Notes under the pieces: model-generated
The model's input: the letters and a program-made list of their open reading frames with translations, nothing else
Database searches by the model: none
What the model was told of the DNA's origin: nothing
Position numbers and translations under genes: made by a program
From: Corynebacterium sp. ES2730-CONJ
GTDB lineage: Bacteria > Actinomycetota > Actinomycetes > Mycobacteriales > Mycobacteriaceae
Assembly: GCF_024834055.1 (NCBI RefSeq)
Contig: NZ_JANUXZ010000003.1
Span: forward strand, 1-64,000
Direction of reading: 5' to 3'
DNA length: 64,000 nt
Part shown: positions 1 to 9,471 of the stretch, piece by piece
Layout of the letters: the number at the start of each line of letters is the position of its first letter
Position numbering within the stretch: the first letter of the stretch is position 1

Positions 1-53
1 GCGCTGATGGTACTGCAAACGGGAGTTTGTGGGAGAGTAAGTCACCGCCGACC
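1..53 (+). rRNA. rrf: 5S ribosomal RNA, 3' part
   Basis: The first 53 bases match the 3' half of an actinobacterial 5S rRNA as I remember it: the segment GCGCTGATGGTACTGCA, then a G-rich loop E region, then GGGAGAGTAAGTCACCGCCG. The 5' half lies outside the window. The gene is followed at once by a strong terminator, so the window opens at the end of a ribosomal RNA operon read on the plus strand. The exact 3' end is uncertain by a few bases. Confidence 0.9.
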
Positions 54-69
54 TAAAACTTAAGATGGT

Positions 70-125
70 GGGGAGGGGTTGTGTGTAGGCTGTGTGCTTG
101 TGCGCATCCCCTCCCCCTTTTTTTT
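70..125 (+). terminator. rRNA operon terminator
   Basis: A G-rich arm GGGGAGGGG (70-78) pairs with CCCCTCCCC (108-116) and is followed by a run of eight T (118-125). This is an intrinsic terminator directly behind the 5S rRNA gene. Confidence 0.9.
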
Positions 126-127
126 GT

Positions 128-599
128 CTCATATACCCGTAATCGGTTCCGGGTTGCTTACCATTTCTGGCGCAGGACTATTTTGTCCTTGAAATAGGCT
201 AGAAGATTCCAGATGGTTAGTGTCGATACGGGCAGGATGCGGAGTAACTAACTCGCGGTTATTGTAGTCACCATTTTGCCGACTCCTAGGGGCCCAGGAG
301 TAATAGATCCAGGGAATAAACGCCTAATTGCTCGGTGGAGAGTATACTCTCTACCGGCTCGGGATATAGAGCTGTGCAGCCGGCTTTAGATCTCAAGGGA
401 GTTAATCGACAGCTATAATAAATGGTCCAAAAACTTCCTGTATTCTCCAGCATGGCGCCGTCAGCTCGGGGGGCTTGGGATCCGGATAATTTGGTAGACC
501 TAGATCTAGCGGCTTGATGCTGTACCTAGTTCAAGTGGTCCCGATTCTTTCCTGCAACTAATACCTAAGCGGGGGGCACCCATATCTCCAATAGGGTGG
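128..599. other. gene-free region between the rRNA operon and DUF3239 gene
   Basis: No coding frame of convincing composition is seen in these 470 bases, which lie between two converging transcription units. They do hold inverted repeats: 282-301 (ACTCCT ... AGGAGT), a long palindrome at 333-356 and a hairpin at 354-383 (CCGGCT ... AGCCGG). The palindrome is listed separately. Confidence 0.6.
333..356. promoter_or_regulatory. 24-base near-perfect palindrome
   Basis: The core GAGAGTATACTCTC is a perfect 14-base palindrome. It extends outward through one G/T wobble on each side into GGT/ACC and a C/G pair, giving symmetry over positions 333-356. It overlaps the start of a second hairpin (354-383). 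It is operator-like in shape, or could be the stem of a small RNA; no neighbouring gene start explains it. Confidence 0.5.
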
Positions 600-1247
600 C
601 TATGAAAGCTCTAACTCGAGCAAATTTCTCGGGGTAGCTTGAACGTCTTCAAGACGGTGAAGATTTTCTTCCAAGACTCTCCATTGTTCCTCAGGGATTG
701 CTGCTCTAGCGCGCGCAATTACCTCCCGGTCCGGTGTCCCCCATGTAATAGGCACAGGGGAGACTTCGCCCCATGCATCCTTTGCGTATACATCTTTGCG
801 TCCACTCACCGCTACCGCAGGAACTTTCTCACCGATCTTTCGGGTGTGGTCCCCCAATCCAGTAACGGTGCGCGTAGCTAATGCCCATTGTGGTGGCTGG
901 GTATCGAGTGCGCTTAAATTAACGAGGGCTAAAAGGACGCAGTCACGTGGATTAACCTCCGCGATCATAGCGGCGCACAGTTCGTAGCTATTATAAAGTT
1001 TCTCGGCGCTGCCAATAGCTCTAGGTAGAACGAAAACGAGCACTGCGTTCATAGCCGCTAGAGCACCTAAAACGATCTTGGCCACGACTGCGTAACCACC
1101 AAGATTTATATAGTCAACCACGAATATTAGGCTTATCAGGAGTACGACGGCTAATAGAGCCGCTTTGATTAATCGCGATCCATCGCGCAGCAGCTCGTTA
1201 TGTTTGCGGGCATACTGTTCGTCGACGCTAAACGAGAATTTTTGCAT
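600..1247 (-). CDS. DUF3239 family membrane protein
   Basis: This 215-residue protein has two hydrophobic segments near the N-terminus (about residues 26-46 and 52-75) followed by a soluble domain of about 130 residues. The layout and sequence fit the corynebacterial DUF3239 family (family assignment from memory). It is read on the minus strand directly after the XPB-type helicase gene, with two bases between them, so the two are probably co-transcribed. No catalytic motif is visible and no function is proposed. The soluble part probably faces the cytoplasm, given the basic residues that precede the first membrane segment. Confidence 0.8.
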   Translation of the reverse strand: MQKFSFSVDEQYARKHNELLRDGSRLIKAALLAVVLLISLIFVVDYINLGGYAVVAKIVLGALAAMNAVLVFVLPRAIGSAEKLYNSYELCAAMIAEVNPRDCVLLALVNLSALDTQPPQWALATRTVTGLGDHTRKIGEKVPAVAVSGRKDVYAKDAWGEVSPVPITWGTPDREVIARARAAIPEEQWRVLEENLHRLEDVQATPRNLLELELS

Positions 1248-1249
1248 CT

Positions 1250-2929
1250 TTATCCTTCTTTCCGTGGTGCAATCTGAGGCAAGAGCTCATCGAGGTCTTG
1301 AAGATCGACTATCCGGTAGGCGTAGCCTTGTTCTGCTAAGAAGCGTTGCCGATTCGCCGCGTACTCGGCGTCAATACTGTCACGACTGACAACTGTATAG
1401 AAGTGCACCGATTGCTTGTTTGCCTTAGGTCTGAGCAACCGCCCTAAACGCTGCGCCTCTTCTTGACGGGATCCGAAGGTACCCGAGACCTGAATCGCCA
1501 CCTGGGCGGCAGGAAGGTCGATAGAGAAATTCGCAACTTTGCTCACCACAAGTGTTGGCACTTTCCCTTCGCGAAATTGCTGGAATAGTTCCTCTCGTCG
1601 GCTCGTGCGGGTACGCCCGTCAATGAGCGGCGCTCCGAGTTTCTCACTGAGCTCCTCAAGCTGCTCGACGAAAGCGCCGATAATTAAGGCTGGATCCCCA
1701 GCGTGGAAATCAAGAATTTTTCGCACCGCTGAGGTTTTGCTCTCCGAGCACGCTGCGAGGCGGTAGCGCTCCCTAGTTTCGGCGATAGCGTAGCTCATCT
1801 TCTCATCGTGCGTCATGGTACTTCTGACCTCAATGCACTCTGCGCTCGCGATGAACCCCTGCATTTCAAGGTCTTTCCAAGGGGCATCATAGCGCTTGGG
1901 TCCGATCAGTGAAAAGACATCGCTCTCGCGCCCGTCTTCTCTAATTAGTGTTGCTGTGAGGCCGAGGCGACGCCGTGATTGCAGATTGGAAGTCATACGG
2001 AAAACCGGGGCAGGAAGCAGGTGGACCTCATCGTAGATGATGAGGCCCCAGTCTCGGCTATCGAAGAGTTCGAGAGCCCGATACTCGCCCTTGGATTTGC
2101 GTGTCACCACCTGGTACGTGGCTATGGTGACGGGTCGAATCTCTTTCTTTTCCCCGGAATACTCACCGATCTCCGCCTCAGTAAGAGAGGTCTTCGCCAG
2201 CAGCTCGTCGCGCCATTGCCTCCCTGCAAGGGTGTTAGTGACCAAAATAAGGGTGGTCACTTGCGCCTTAGCCATAGCCGCGGCACCTACGATGGTTTTC
2301 CCCGAACCACAAGGTAACACTACGACACCTGAGCCCCCGTTATAAAAGGCGGCTGCGGCCATCTTCTGATAATCGCGGATATTCCAATCGCCGGTCTGTA
2401 GCGTGATGGGGTGACTTTCCCCGTCTATATATCCGGCAAGATCTTCGGCCGGCCACCCGATTTTAATGAGCTCTTGCTTCAAGCGCCCGCGCTCGGAAGG
2501 GTGGACGGCAATAGTTTCTGAATCAATACGGCTCCCCAGCATTGGTGCGATATTCTTATGCCGCGTGATCTCCGTCAGCACGCTAAGATCTTCAGACTCA
2601 AGTATGAGACCGTGAGCGGGATGATCGAGGATCCGCACGCGCCCGTAACGAGCCATTGTTTCAGCTATATCGATCAGGAGTGCTTGAGGGATCGGAAAAC
2701 GCGAGTAGCTATCGAGGACGTCGATAAGCTGCTCAGCGTCGAATCCTGCGGCACGGGCATTCCACAGGGCAAGGGGCGTTATGCGATAGGTGTGGATATG
2801 TTCAGGGGCGCGCTCGAGTTCGGCGAATGGGGCAAGGGCAGCCCGAGCAACATCGGCGTTAGGGTGGTCAATTTCGAGTAGAACTGTTTTGTCTGACTGG
2901 ACAATAAGGGGGCCCGATCCGTTAGTCAT
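1250..2929 (-). CDS. XPB-type DNA repair helicase
   Basis: This is a superfamily 2 DNA helicase of the bacterial XPB group, 559 residues from the chosen start. It has an N-terminal damage-recognition-like region, a Walker A loop GSGKT near residue 208, a DEVH box near 300 and the XPB-specific RED motif at about 330. Motif VI reads QRLGRLLRPK. The ATG at 2929 is preferred over the longer frame: AAGGA lies 8 bases before it, and it overlaps the stop codon of the upstream helicase-associated gene by 8 bases (ATGACTAA), which suggests translational coupling. Such pairs are thought to act in nucleotide excision repair or transcription-linked repair; the exact role in bacteria is not settled. Confidence 0.93.
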   Translation of the reverse strand: MTNGSGPLIVQSDKTVLLEIDHPNADVARAALAPFAELERAPEHIHTYRITPLALWNARAAGFDAEQLIDVLDSYSRFPIPQALLIDIAETMARYGRVRILDHPAHGLILESEDLSVLTEITRHKNIAPMLGSRIDSETIAVHPSERGRLKQELIKIGWPAEDLAGYIDGESHPITLQTGDWNIRDYQKMAAAAFYNGGSGVVVLPCGSGKTIVGAAAMAKAQVTTLILVTNTLAGRQWRDELLAKTSLTEAEIGEYSGEKKEIRPVTIATYQVVTRKSKGEYRALELFDSRDWGLIIYDEVHLLPAPVFRMTSNLQSRRRLGLTATLIREDGRESDVFSLIGPKRYDAPWKDLEMQGFIASAECIEVRSTMTHDEKMSYAIAETRERYRLAACSESKTSAVRKILDFHAGDPALIIGAFVEQLEELSEKLGAPLIDGRTRTSRREELFQQFREGKVPTLVVSKVANFSIDLPAAQVAIQVSGTFGSRQEEAQRLGRLLRPKANKQSVHFYTVVSRDSIDAEYAANRQRFLAEQGYAYRIVDLQDLDELLPQIAPRKEG

Positions 2930-5147
2930 CCGTTTTTCCTTCGCTGTGTATGATCTGCGCTGCACTGAGGCGATGAGCGGGGATACGAATTAGCTCCCCG
3001 GTAACTTTCTCAATGGCTGAGATATGACCCGCGGTCATCGCAATGGGGCTCATTTCTTGAGAGTGCTGGATACCTGCAGCATCGACATAGCTAAGTATAA
3101 GGTCTAATTTATGGCGAATCGCTTTGTGAACCACGCTTATTGATGCCTCCCCGGACCCGATAGAGTGCGAGGGCGGAGAAGCCTTCAGTGCCTGGAGTGC
3201 TTTGAGGATGGAATCCTCACTGAGACTAGGTGTTGATCGTGGAGCCGGAGGGGTTTCCTGGCGTTCACGCTGAGGCCTGATATCGACGCTTAAACCGTGG
3301 TAATCCTCGGCTACGGCGTGGTAGCCATCCGCCCGTAAGGCTGCAATAACGTGGGCTAGCGGCGCTGACGATACCGCGACTGTGGGTGCTATCTGCCTGA
3401 GGCTGAGCCTTTTGATACTTGGGCTGGCAATAATCTGAGAAAGGAGCACAGCATCGTCGATGCGGAGATAACTGGTGGCCACCCCGCCACGGATCTGCCC
3501 ATGGGTGCGGGAAATATCATCGATGAGAAATTCGATTACTGAGGGTAGCTCCCCGACAAGGTGAGTCGTGAAGAAATTCCTGATATCAGCGGCGCTGCGC
3601 CCAGCGTCGAAGCCTCGACGCAGAGAGGATTCCGAGATTCTATATACACTAGCAAGCCCTGGGGATTCGAGGTCAGCATAAAGGTTAATAGAGCGGTGCA
3701 CCGTTGATTCGAGAGGACCCGGGGCGAGCAAAGTGAGATCGCTATTAGGAATGAGATAGCTGATTTCCTGAGGCGTGAGCGCGACAAGGAGCTCAGCGAA
3801 GTTCTTGTCAATGCTGCGAAGCGCAGGAGCAGCGAAGTAGAATCCGTCACTGTGGATGAGAGCCCCCATCGAAAGGCCTTCGTTAATGAGCTCATCGATA
3901 AACTGATCATCGTAGGCAAGCTGTTGATAAGGATGGCGAAAAGTTAATTCCGCTGAGATATGTGCTCGAGTTAATCCGGTATCGCCAAAGAGCTTAAAAA
4001 ATTGCCGTCGTAATGGGGGAAGCTTTTCATCCCAAGTTTCTTCGCTATTGAGGCGGATTGATTGTCCCTTATCATCTTTAGTGCCTGCTATCCAGTGTTG
4101 CAAGGCCCCTGCCCGCCACCAGCCCTGCCAGATCATCTCCCACTGAGTGGCCAAGGGCGATTCGAGGAATTCTGCGCAGCGCTCGGTATTGGCCAATTCC
4201 AAACCACCCTCCTCGTTGTGGTGGGTGACAACAAGGCGTGCCCCAAAAAGAAGAGCCACGACGGTATTCACAATGCCTTGACTCGTGTGGAGGATGTGAG
4301 TCAGTTGTTGTTCACCGCGTACTCCTAATCCGCGATTTTTTAATAGCGCAACGGGTGTGGTGTCTAGGTACTCCACTGTATGGCGACATAATCGTACGAT
4401 ATCAAGAGCGGTTGCAACCGCCTGTTCCGCTAGCTGAGAGTCGAGTTTAGGCTGTGAGTGACTGTTGGGGGAGCTTAGGGGTATAAACCGGTGACCTGCG
4501 AGAATCTGGCGCACATAGGTAGGCAAAGCCACTGTAGTATCATCTCGCCGCACCAATAGACCGTCGGCGATTAGGCGGGGTATTGGTTTGGATTGATCGG
4601 CATGAGGGTGCGCATCGCGGGTTGTTCCCGTAGCCTGCGGAGCCGCGAGGGCTGTGAGGATCTTCAGCGATATGTGATCAAGAGCCGACACTTTAAGAGC
4701 CGTTGTCGCGAAATCATCGCTATCTTTTTCTGCCAGAACGCGAACCACAGGGTGAAGATAGTCAGCCACGGACTCCGCTAGGGCTATGCCGTTAGCAGTG
4801 GGGATTACTAAAAGATAGCTGCTGAGGGTATCAATGAGCTCAGAGAGAGACCAAGACCCTTCGATATAAGGGCTTAGTAAGTTTTTCATATCCTCTTCGG
4901 GTACCGCGTGAAGATCGCCTCCTAAAGTATCCAAAGCCTCGAGAACTGCGATCTCGCGCGCGTTGAGCTGGAAGAGTGCGCGCACAATACTCTGTTTAAG
5001 TCTCAAACGGCCAGCCAGAGAATGAATATGTGGGGGTGTCGGAAAGAGAATATCGGGGCGGTTGGAAAAAAGAACACTCAACTCATCATCGTCGAGGGAG
5101 GTGAGATACTCTTCAAGAGATGGTGGTGTGGGGGTGGCAGAATTCAT
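2922..5147 (-). CDS. helicase-associated domain protein, partner of XPB helicase
   Basis: This 741-residue protein belongs to the actinobacterial family annotated as helicase-associated or XPB/Ssl2-like N-terminal domain proteins. It has no Walker motif. The sequence looks like a string of winged-helix units, and the C-terminal part (about the last 90 residues) resembles the domain found in XPB partners. The ATG at 5147 gives an N-terminus MNSATPTPPSLEEYL, typical for the family; a longer reading frame to 5219 would run into the divergent small gene. It precedes and overlaps the XPB gene, so the two products probably form one complex. Confidence 0.88.
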   Translation of the reverse strand: MNSATPTPPSLEEYLTSLDDDELSVLFSNRPDILFPTPPHIHSLAGRLRLKQSIVRALFQLNAREIAVLEALDTLGGDLHAVPEEDMKNLLSPYIEGSWSLSELIDTLSSYLLVIPTANGIALAESVADYLHPVVRVLAEKDSDDFATTALKVSALDHISLKILTALAAPQATGTTRDAHPHADQSKPIPRLIADGLLVRRDDTTVALPTYVRQILAGHRFIPLSSPNSHSQPKLDSQLAEQAVATALDIVRLCRHTVEYLDTTPVALLKNRGLGVRGEQQLTHILHTSQGIVNTVVALLFGARLVVTHHNEEGGLELANTERCAEFLESPLATQWEMIWQGWWRAGALQHWIAGTKDDKGQSIRLNSEETWDEKLPPLRRQFFKLFGDTGLTRAHISAELTFRHPYQQLAYDDQFIDELINEGLSMGALIHSDGFYFAAPALRSIDKNFAELLVALTPQEISYLIPNSDLTLLAPGPLESTVHRSINLYADLESPGLASVYRISESSLRRGFDAGRSAADIRNFFTTHLVGELPSVIEFLIDDISRTHGQIRGGVATSYLRIDDAVLLSQIIASPSIKRLSLRQIAPTVAVSSAPLAHVIAALRADGYHAVAEDYHGLSVDIRPQRERQETPPAPRSTPSLSEDSILKALQALKASPPSHSIGSGEASISVVHKAIRHKLDLILSYVDAAGIQHSQEMSPIAMTAGHISAIEKVTGELIRIPAHRLSAAQIIHSEGKTDD

Positions 5148-5203
5148 GGTGAAATCCAATTGTAGCTGTTGAAAAGGTGCGGTTTTGGTGAAGATTTGCC
5201 AAA

Positions 5204-5401
5204 ATGAGAAGTATGTCAAATATGGAGAAAAAAGGTTATGTTGATCCAGGTTGGCCCACCGAGGTTCCAGGCGGCGGCCACTATGTAACGGATATTATCG
5301 CGAAATTTGCTGGTGCCAACAGTCCGTTCGGCGATATTGAGTTTCCTGTTCCAGCCGAGCAGACCGGCTACGTTCATCCTTATACGCGTATCAACAAATA
5401 G
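5204..5401 (+). CDS. small protein of unknown function
   Basis: This frame encodes 65 residues rich in glycine, proline and tyrosine, with related segments GYVDPGWP and GYVHPYTR near each end. Codon use looks normal for this genome and a terminator follows directly, which supports a real gene. Alternative ATG starts lie at 5213 and 5222; none has a clear ribosome binding site. It is divergent from the helicase-associated gene with only 56 bases between them. No function can be assigned; I believe similar short proteins occur in other corynebacteria but could not check. Confidence 0.72.
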   Translation: MRSMSNMEKKGYVDPGWPTEVPGGGHYVTDIIAKFAGANSPFGDIEFPVPAEQTGYVHPYTRINK

Positions 5402-5414
5402 TATTTCCCAGCAG

Positions 5415-5456
5415 AAAAGGGCCCGACCGCTCAATAAGCAGTCGTGCCCTTTTTTT
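5415..5456. terminator. bidirectional terminator
   Basis: AAAAGGGC (5415-5422) pairs with GCCCTTTT (5446-5453), with further pairing inside through CGAC/GTCG. A T run follows on the plus strand and an A run precedes it, so it can serve both the small gene on the plus strand and the rpf gene on the minus strand. Confidence 0.85.
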
Positions 5457-5473
5457 GTGGCTACATCGAGCTC

Positions 5474-6714
<1,241 letters not shown>

Positions 6715-7113
6715 ATGCCTATTGGCAAGATCAAATGGTACGACCCCGAACGAGGTTTTGGCTTTGTATCCAACCCGGGATCTGAAGACGTTTTCGTTAG
6801 CCAAGCTGTTCTTCCAGATGGCGTCACTGAACTTCACCGCGGTCAGCGAATCGAATTCGATTTTGCATCTGGCAAAAAGGGCCCGCAAGCCCTCCGCGTC
6901 GCTATTATTGATCCACCTCGCGTACACGCAAAGCCGCAGCGCGTTGAGCGTAAGCACTCCGCCGAGGAGCTGGGATCCGTGGTCGCTGATCTCGTGAATC
7001 TCCTTGACGGTAAGGTGTTGCCGCAATTAACTGCGGGTCACTATCCTGACCGTAAAGAGGGCAAGCGTATTGCTGAGATTCTGCGAGCTGTCGCTGCTGA
7101 GCTCGATATCTAG
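6715..7113 (+). CDS. cspB: cold-shock domain protein with C-terminal extension
   Basis: This 132-residue protein has an N-terminal cold-shock domain: GKIKWYDPERGFGFVSN carries RNP1 and DVFVSQ carries RNP2. Cold-shock proteins are usually about 67 residues; here a further 60-residue helical region follows, as in the corynebacterial CspB group. It binds single-stranded nucleic acid and probably acts as an RNA chaperone. The ATG at 6715 is chosen because AGGAAGGA (6698-6705) lies at a suitable distance; the ATG at 6706 would be too close. A terminator follows the stop codon. Confidence 0.92.
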   Translation: MPIGKIKWYDPERGFGFVSNPGSEDVFVSQAVLPDGVTELHRGQRIEFDFASGKKGPQALRVAIIDPPRVHAKPQRVERKHSAEELGSVVADLVNLLDGKVLPQLTAGHYPDRKEGKRIAEILRAVAAELDI

Positions 7114-7134
7114 CATTGAGATCTAATCTCACAG

Positions 7135-7167
7135 AGCCCGTCTGATCTTTAGGAGGCGGGCTTTTTC
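7135..7167. terminator. terminator after cspB, overlapping the DUF2771 gene end
   Basis: AGCCCG (7135-7140) pairs with CGGGCT (7157-7162), with added CT/AG pairing, followed by TTTTTC. It overlaps the last codons of the convergent DUF2771 gene. Confidence 0.8.
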
Positions 7168-7658
7168 GTTGCGCCAACAGACCAAACCACGCTCAGCGGA
7201 GTTTCAGCTCCGTCGGCGTCGCGGCCGATGAGTACGGATTTAATCTCCACTACTAATAGCTCGGCATCACTATTGGTTGTGGGGATTTCGATATGCTTCT
7301 TTTCGTAGGGGCCGAAGTAGAATTCACTGTTGTGGGCTGGGTCGTCGTAGATACTCAAGACTGTCCAGTCATGGTCGTATATATCTCGAGGTACGTCAAC
7401 AACCAGCTCGTTAGCGGCGCTAAGATCTTTGAGAGTGGGGCTGTCTTCTCGGCAGGGCTCTCCAAGTTCGCATACGCTATACGGGGGAACTTCGAAGCGC
7501 TCGCTTCCCAGTTGAGCCTGTATTTTGAGGTCCTCCGGCGCAGTACCGGGGCGGTTATTCCACCAATTTTGAAAGGCTATTGAGGTGATGAGAACCACGA
7601 GAACCGCCACACCAAGCCCCGCTACCTGAACAATGGTTTTTTTCGTCTTTGGGCGCAT
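7149..7658 (-). CDS. DUF2771 family membrane-anchored protein
   Basis: The 169-residue product has a short basic N-terminus, one membrane segment (about residues 9-30) and an extracellular domain. Sequence and length fit the actinobacterial DUF2771 family (assignment from memory). Two cysteines (in SVCELGEPCRED) may form a local disulfide outside the cell. It lies just downstream of the glutaminyl cyclotransferase-like gene, 15 bases apart on the same strand, so both are probably expressed together. No biochemical function is known to me. Confidence 0.8.
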   Translation of the reverse strand: MRPKTKKTIVQVAGLGVAVLVVLITSIAFQNWWNNRPGTAPEDLKIQAQLGSERFEVPPYSVCELGEPCREDSPTLKDLSAANELVVDVPRDIYDHDWTVLSIYDDPAHNSEFYFGPYEKKHIEIPTTNSDAELLVVEIKSVLIGRDADGAETPLSVVWSVGATKKPAS

Positions 7659-7673
7659 ATTTTTTAAATCCTC

Positions 7674-8477
7674 CTAGGCTGGCTCACTGCTAAACCGGAC
7701 CTCATAAAGGTCGGGCCACTGCTTACCCGTGATATAAAAGCGATCAGTGCCGGGGATATTAGCAATACCATTGAGAACATGATCGGTATCGCCGCTGGTG
7801 CGATTTGGAACCGTCGAGGCATCGATAATGGCGACCACTCGCTTATGGTCGAGATCAATTTTATAAATATCAGTACTTAAATAGATGTTTGCATAGACAT
7901 ATCGAGTTCCGGACTCCTTTGTGCAGGCGAGCTCGTTGAGCATACTTACCGGCTCACCATCGCGAGTAATGGAAATACGATCGCGCTCTGCGAAGCTCTC
8001 TCCGTCGAGAATTCTGAGAGTGTCACTTCCGTCGCTCATCACCATATAGTCCTCGTAGGAGCACAAACCCCACCCCTCGCCGGGGTAACGCACTGTATGA
8101 GTAACGTCGAGACTTTCTGCGTTGCGGGCAAAGGCAATTCCGCTTTGCCACGTGAGTTGCCATACCGTATCGCCAAATCGTGTGGCGCCCTCGCCAAAAA
8201 GCTCTGGGTCGAGCGGCTGATTATGAGTACTGACGCCGTCGAGTGTGTAGTAGTAAATTCGGGATCGATTGTACTGTCCGCCGCTAACCAGGAGGCGATC
8301 ACCATCAACCTCCAGCCCCTGGGTGTAGGTGGTGGAGTCGAATGGATAGGTATGAAGAATTTCAACGTGCTGATACTCGATGGGGGCAGCAGAATACGGG
8401 GCGCAGGCCCCCGAGCTTAGCGCTGCAAAGACACTTATACTCGCGAAGGCACCGCGCCAATAAGAACTACTCGTCAT
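7674..8477 (-). CDS. glutaminyl-peptide cyclotransferase-like lipoprotein
   Basis: This 267-residue protein matches the bacterial/plant-type glutaminyl cyclotransferase family, a five-bladed beta-propeller. Family signs are YTQGLEVDGDRLLVSGG near the start, the repeated blade segments, and LNGIANIPGTDRFYITGKQWP near the end. The N-terminus has a hydrophobic stretch ending in ALSSGAC, a plausible lipobox, so the enzyme is likely anchored to the outside of the membrane. It would convert N-terminal glutamine of exported proteins to pyroglutamate. The ATG at 8477 is preferred over 8489; neither has a good ribosome binding site. The downstream partner is DUF2771. Confidence 0.87.
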   Translation of the reverse strand: MTSSSYWRGAFASISVFAALSSGACAPYSAAPIEYQHVEILHTYPFDSTTYTQGLEVDGDRLLVSGGQYNRSRIYYYTLDGVSTHNQPLDPELFGEGATRFGDTVWQLTWQSGIAFARNAESLDVTHTVRYPGEGWGLCSYEDYMVMSDGSDTLRILDGESFAERDRISITRDGEPVSMLNELACTKESGTRYVYANIYLSTDIYKIDLDHKRVVAIIDASTVPNRTSGDTDHVLNGIANIPGTDRFYITGKQWPDLYEVRFSSEPA

Positions 8478-8545
8478 AGCTATTATCATGCCCCACCACG
8501 GCTCGATTTGCGCAGACTTGCTCGGCTATAGGCCATAATAGAGGT

Positions 8546-9274
8546 GTGTCACGTAAAAGAACCCCTCCGCTGTTATTGAGTGCTAGAGCAGTATCGATCG
8601 CCCGTCGCGCCCTTGAGGAACTGGACGAAGGCGAGGTAGGAAGCCATATTGGGGTTGCGGCTCTTGGCAATAATAGTGCCACGCATTGTTTCGAAGCTGC
8701 CGTCCCTGGGTATCCTGGGTGGGAATGGAATGTGGTGGTTGCTGCCGCACCTGGTAGCCGTTGGGTAACTATCTCCGAACTTGGTCTCGTCAGTGGAGGG
8801 GAGGCTCTTAAAGCCCCTGAATGGGTTCCCTACCACGATCGAGTGCAGCCCGGCGATCTTGGCCCTGGGGATCTCATGCCTCCAGCTCCCTCAGATCCCC
8901 GCTTAAGCGATAATGATACGGAATCGGTTCTCTTAACCGGTCAGGCTATTGCGCCAGGACAGCGAAAGCTTGCTGCGATAGAACTGGAGACCATGAAGCA
9001 ACGCTGGCACAAAGGAGAGTGGGGACCGGACACTGAATATGCACAAAAAGCCCCGCACCCGTGCAGGAGCTGCGCATTCTATCTGCCGTTCGCTCACCCA
9101 TTAGGGCCTGATTTCGGGGTATGCGCTAATGAATACTCAGCGCACGATCAGGTGGTGGCCAAAGACTATGGATGCGGTGCGCACTCGGGAGTGGAAACCC
9201 CACAAACTCAAAAGCGGGTAGAGACACCCGCTTTCGACGACGAATCCCTCGTCGAGGTGGAGGTGCGCACGTAG
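8546..9274 (+). CDS. DUF3027 family protein with cysteine cluster
   Basis: This 242-residue protein fits the actinobacterial DUF3027 family. The N-terminal half resembles a compact soluble domain; the C-terminal part carries PCRSCAFYLP, then GVCANEYSAHD and YGCGAHS, a set of four cysteines and two histidines that could bind a metal. The start is GTG at 8546. CATAAT at 8534-8539 looks like a -10 box only seven bases before it, so the transcript may be leaderless. It is divergent from the cyclotransferase gene. Function is unknown. Confidence 0.82.
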   Translation: MSRKRTPPLLLSARAVSIARRALEELDEGEVGSHIGVAALGNNSATHCFEAAVPGYPGWEWNVVVAAAPGSRWVTISELGLVSGGEALKAPEWVPYHDRVQPGDLGPGDLMPPAPSDPRLSDNDTESVLLTGQAIAPGQRKLAAIELETMKQRWHKGEWGPDTEYAQKAPHPCRSCAFYLPFAHPLGPDFGVCANEYSAHDQVVAKDYGCGAHSGVETPQTQKRVETPAFDDESLVEVEVRT

Positions 9275-9471
9275 GCGGTGGGGTGATGTGAAAGAGCACT
9301 CCGGCCGGAGCCGGTATAACCCTTATGTAATATATCTCACATTCTCTCCTGATCATTTGTTAACAATGCAGCTTAAATGGGATTGTTTAAGACGTGCACT
9401 CCTCAAAAGTGATTTTTCACATAGTGAGAGTGCAATCGATAGTTACCTAGCCCAACCATTCTGGAGAGAAT

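Noticed and set aside
5148..5219. Longer N-terminus for the helicase-associated protein
   Set aside because: The extension would overlap the divergent small gene and does not look like the family N-terminus.
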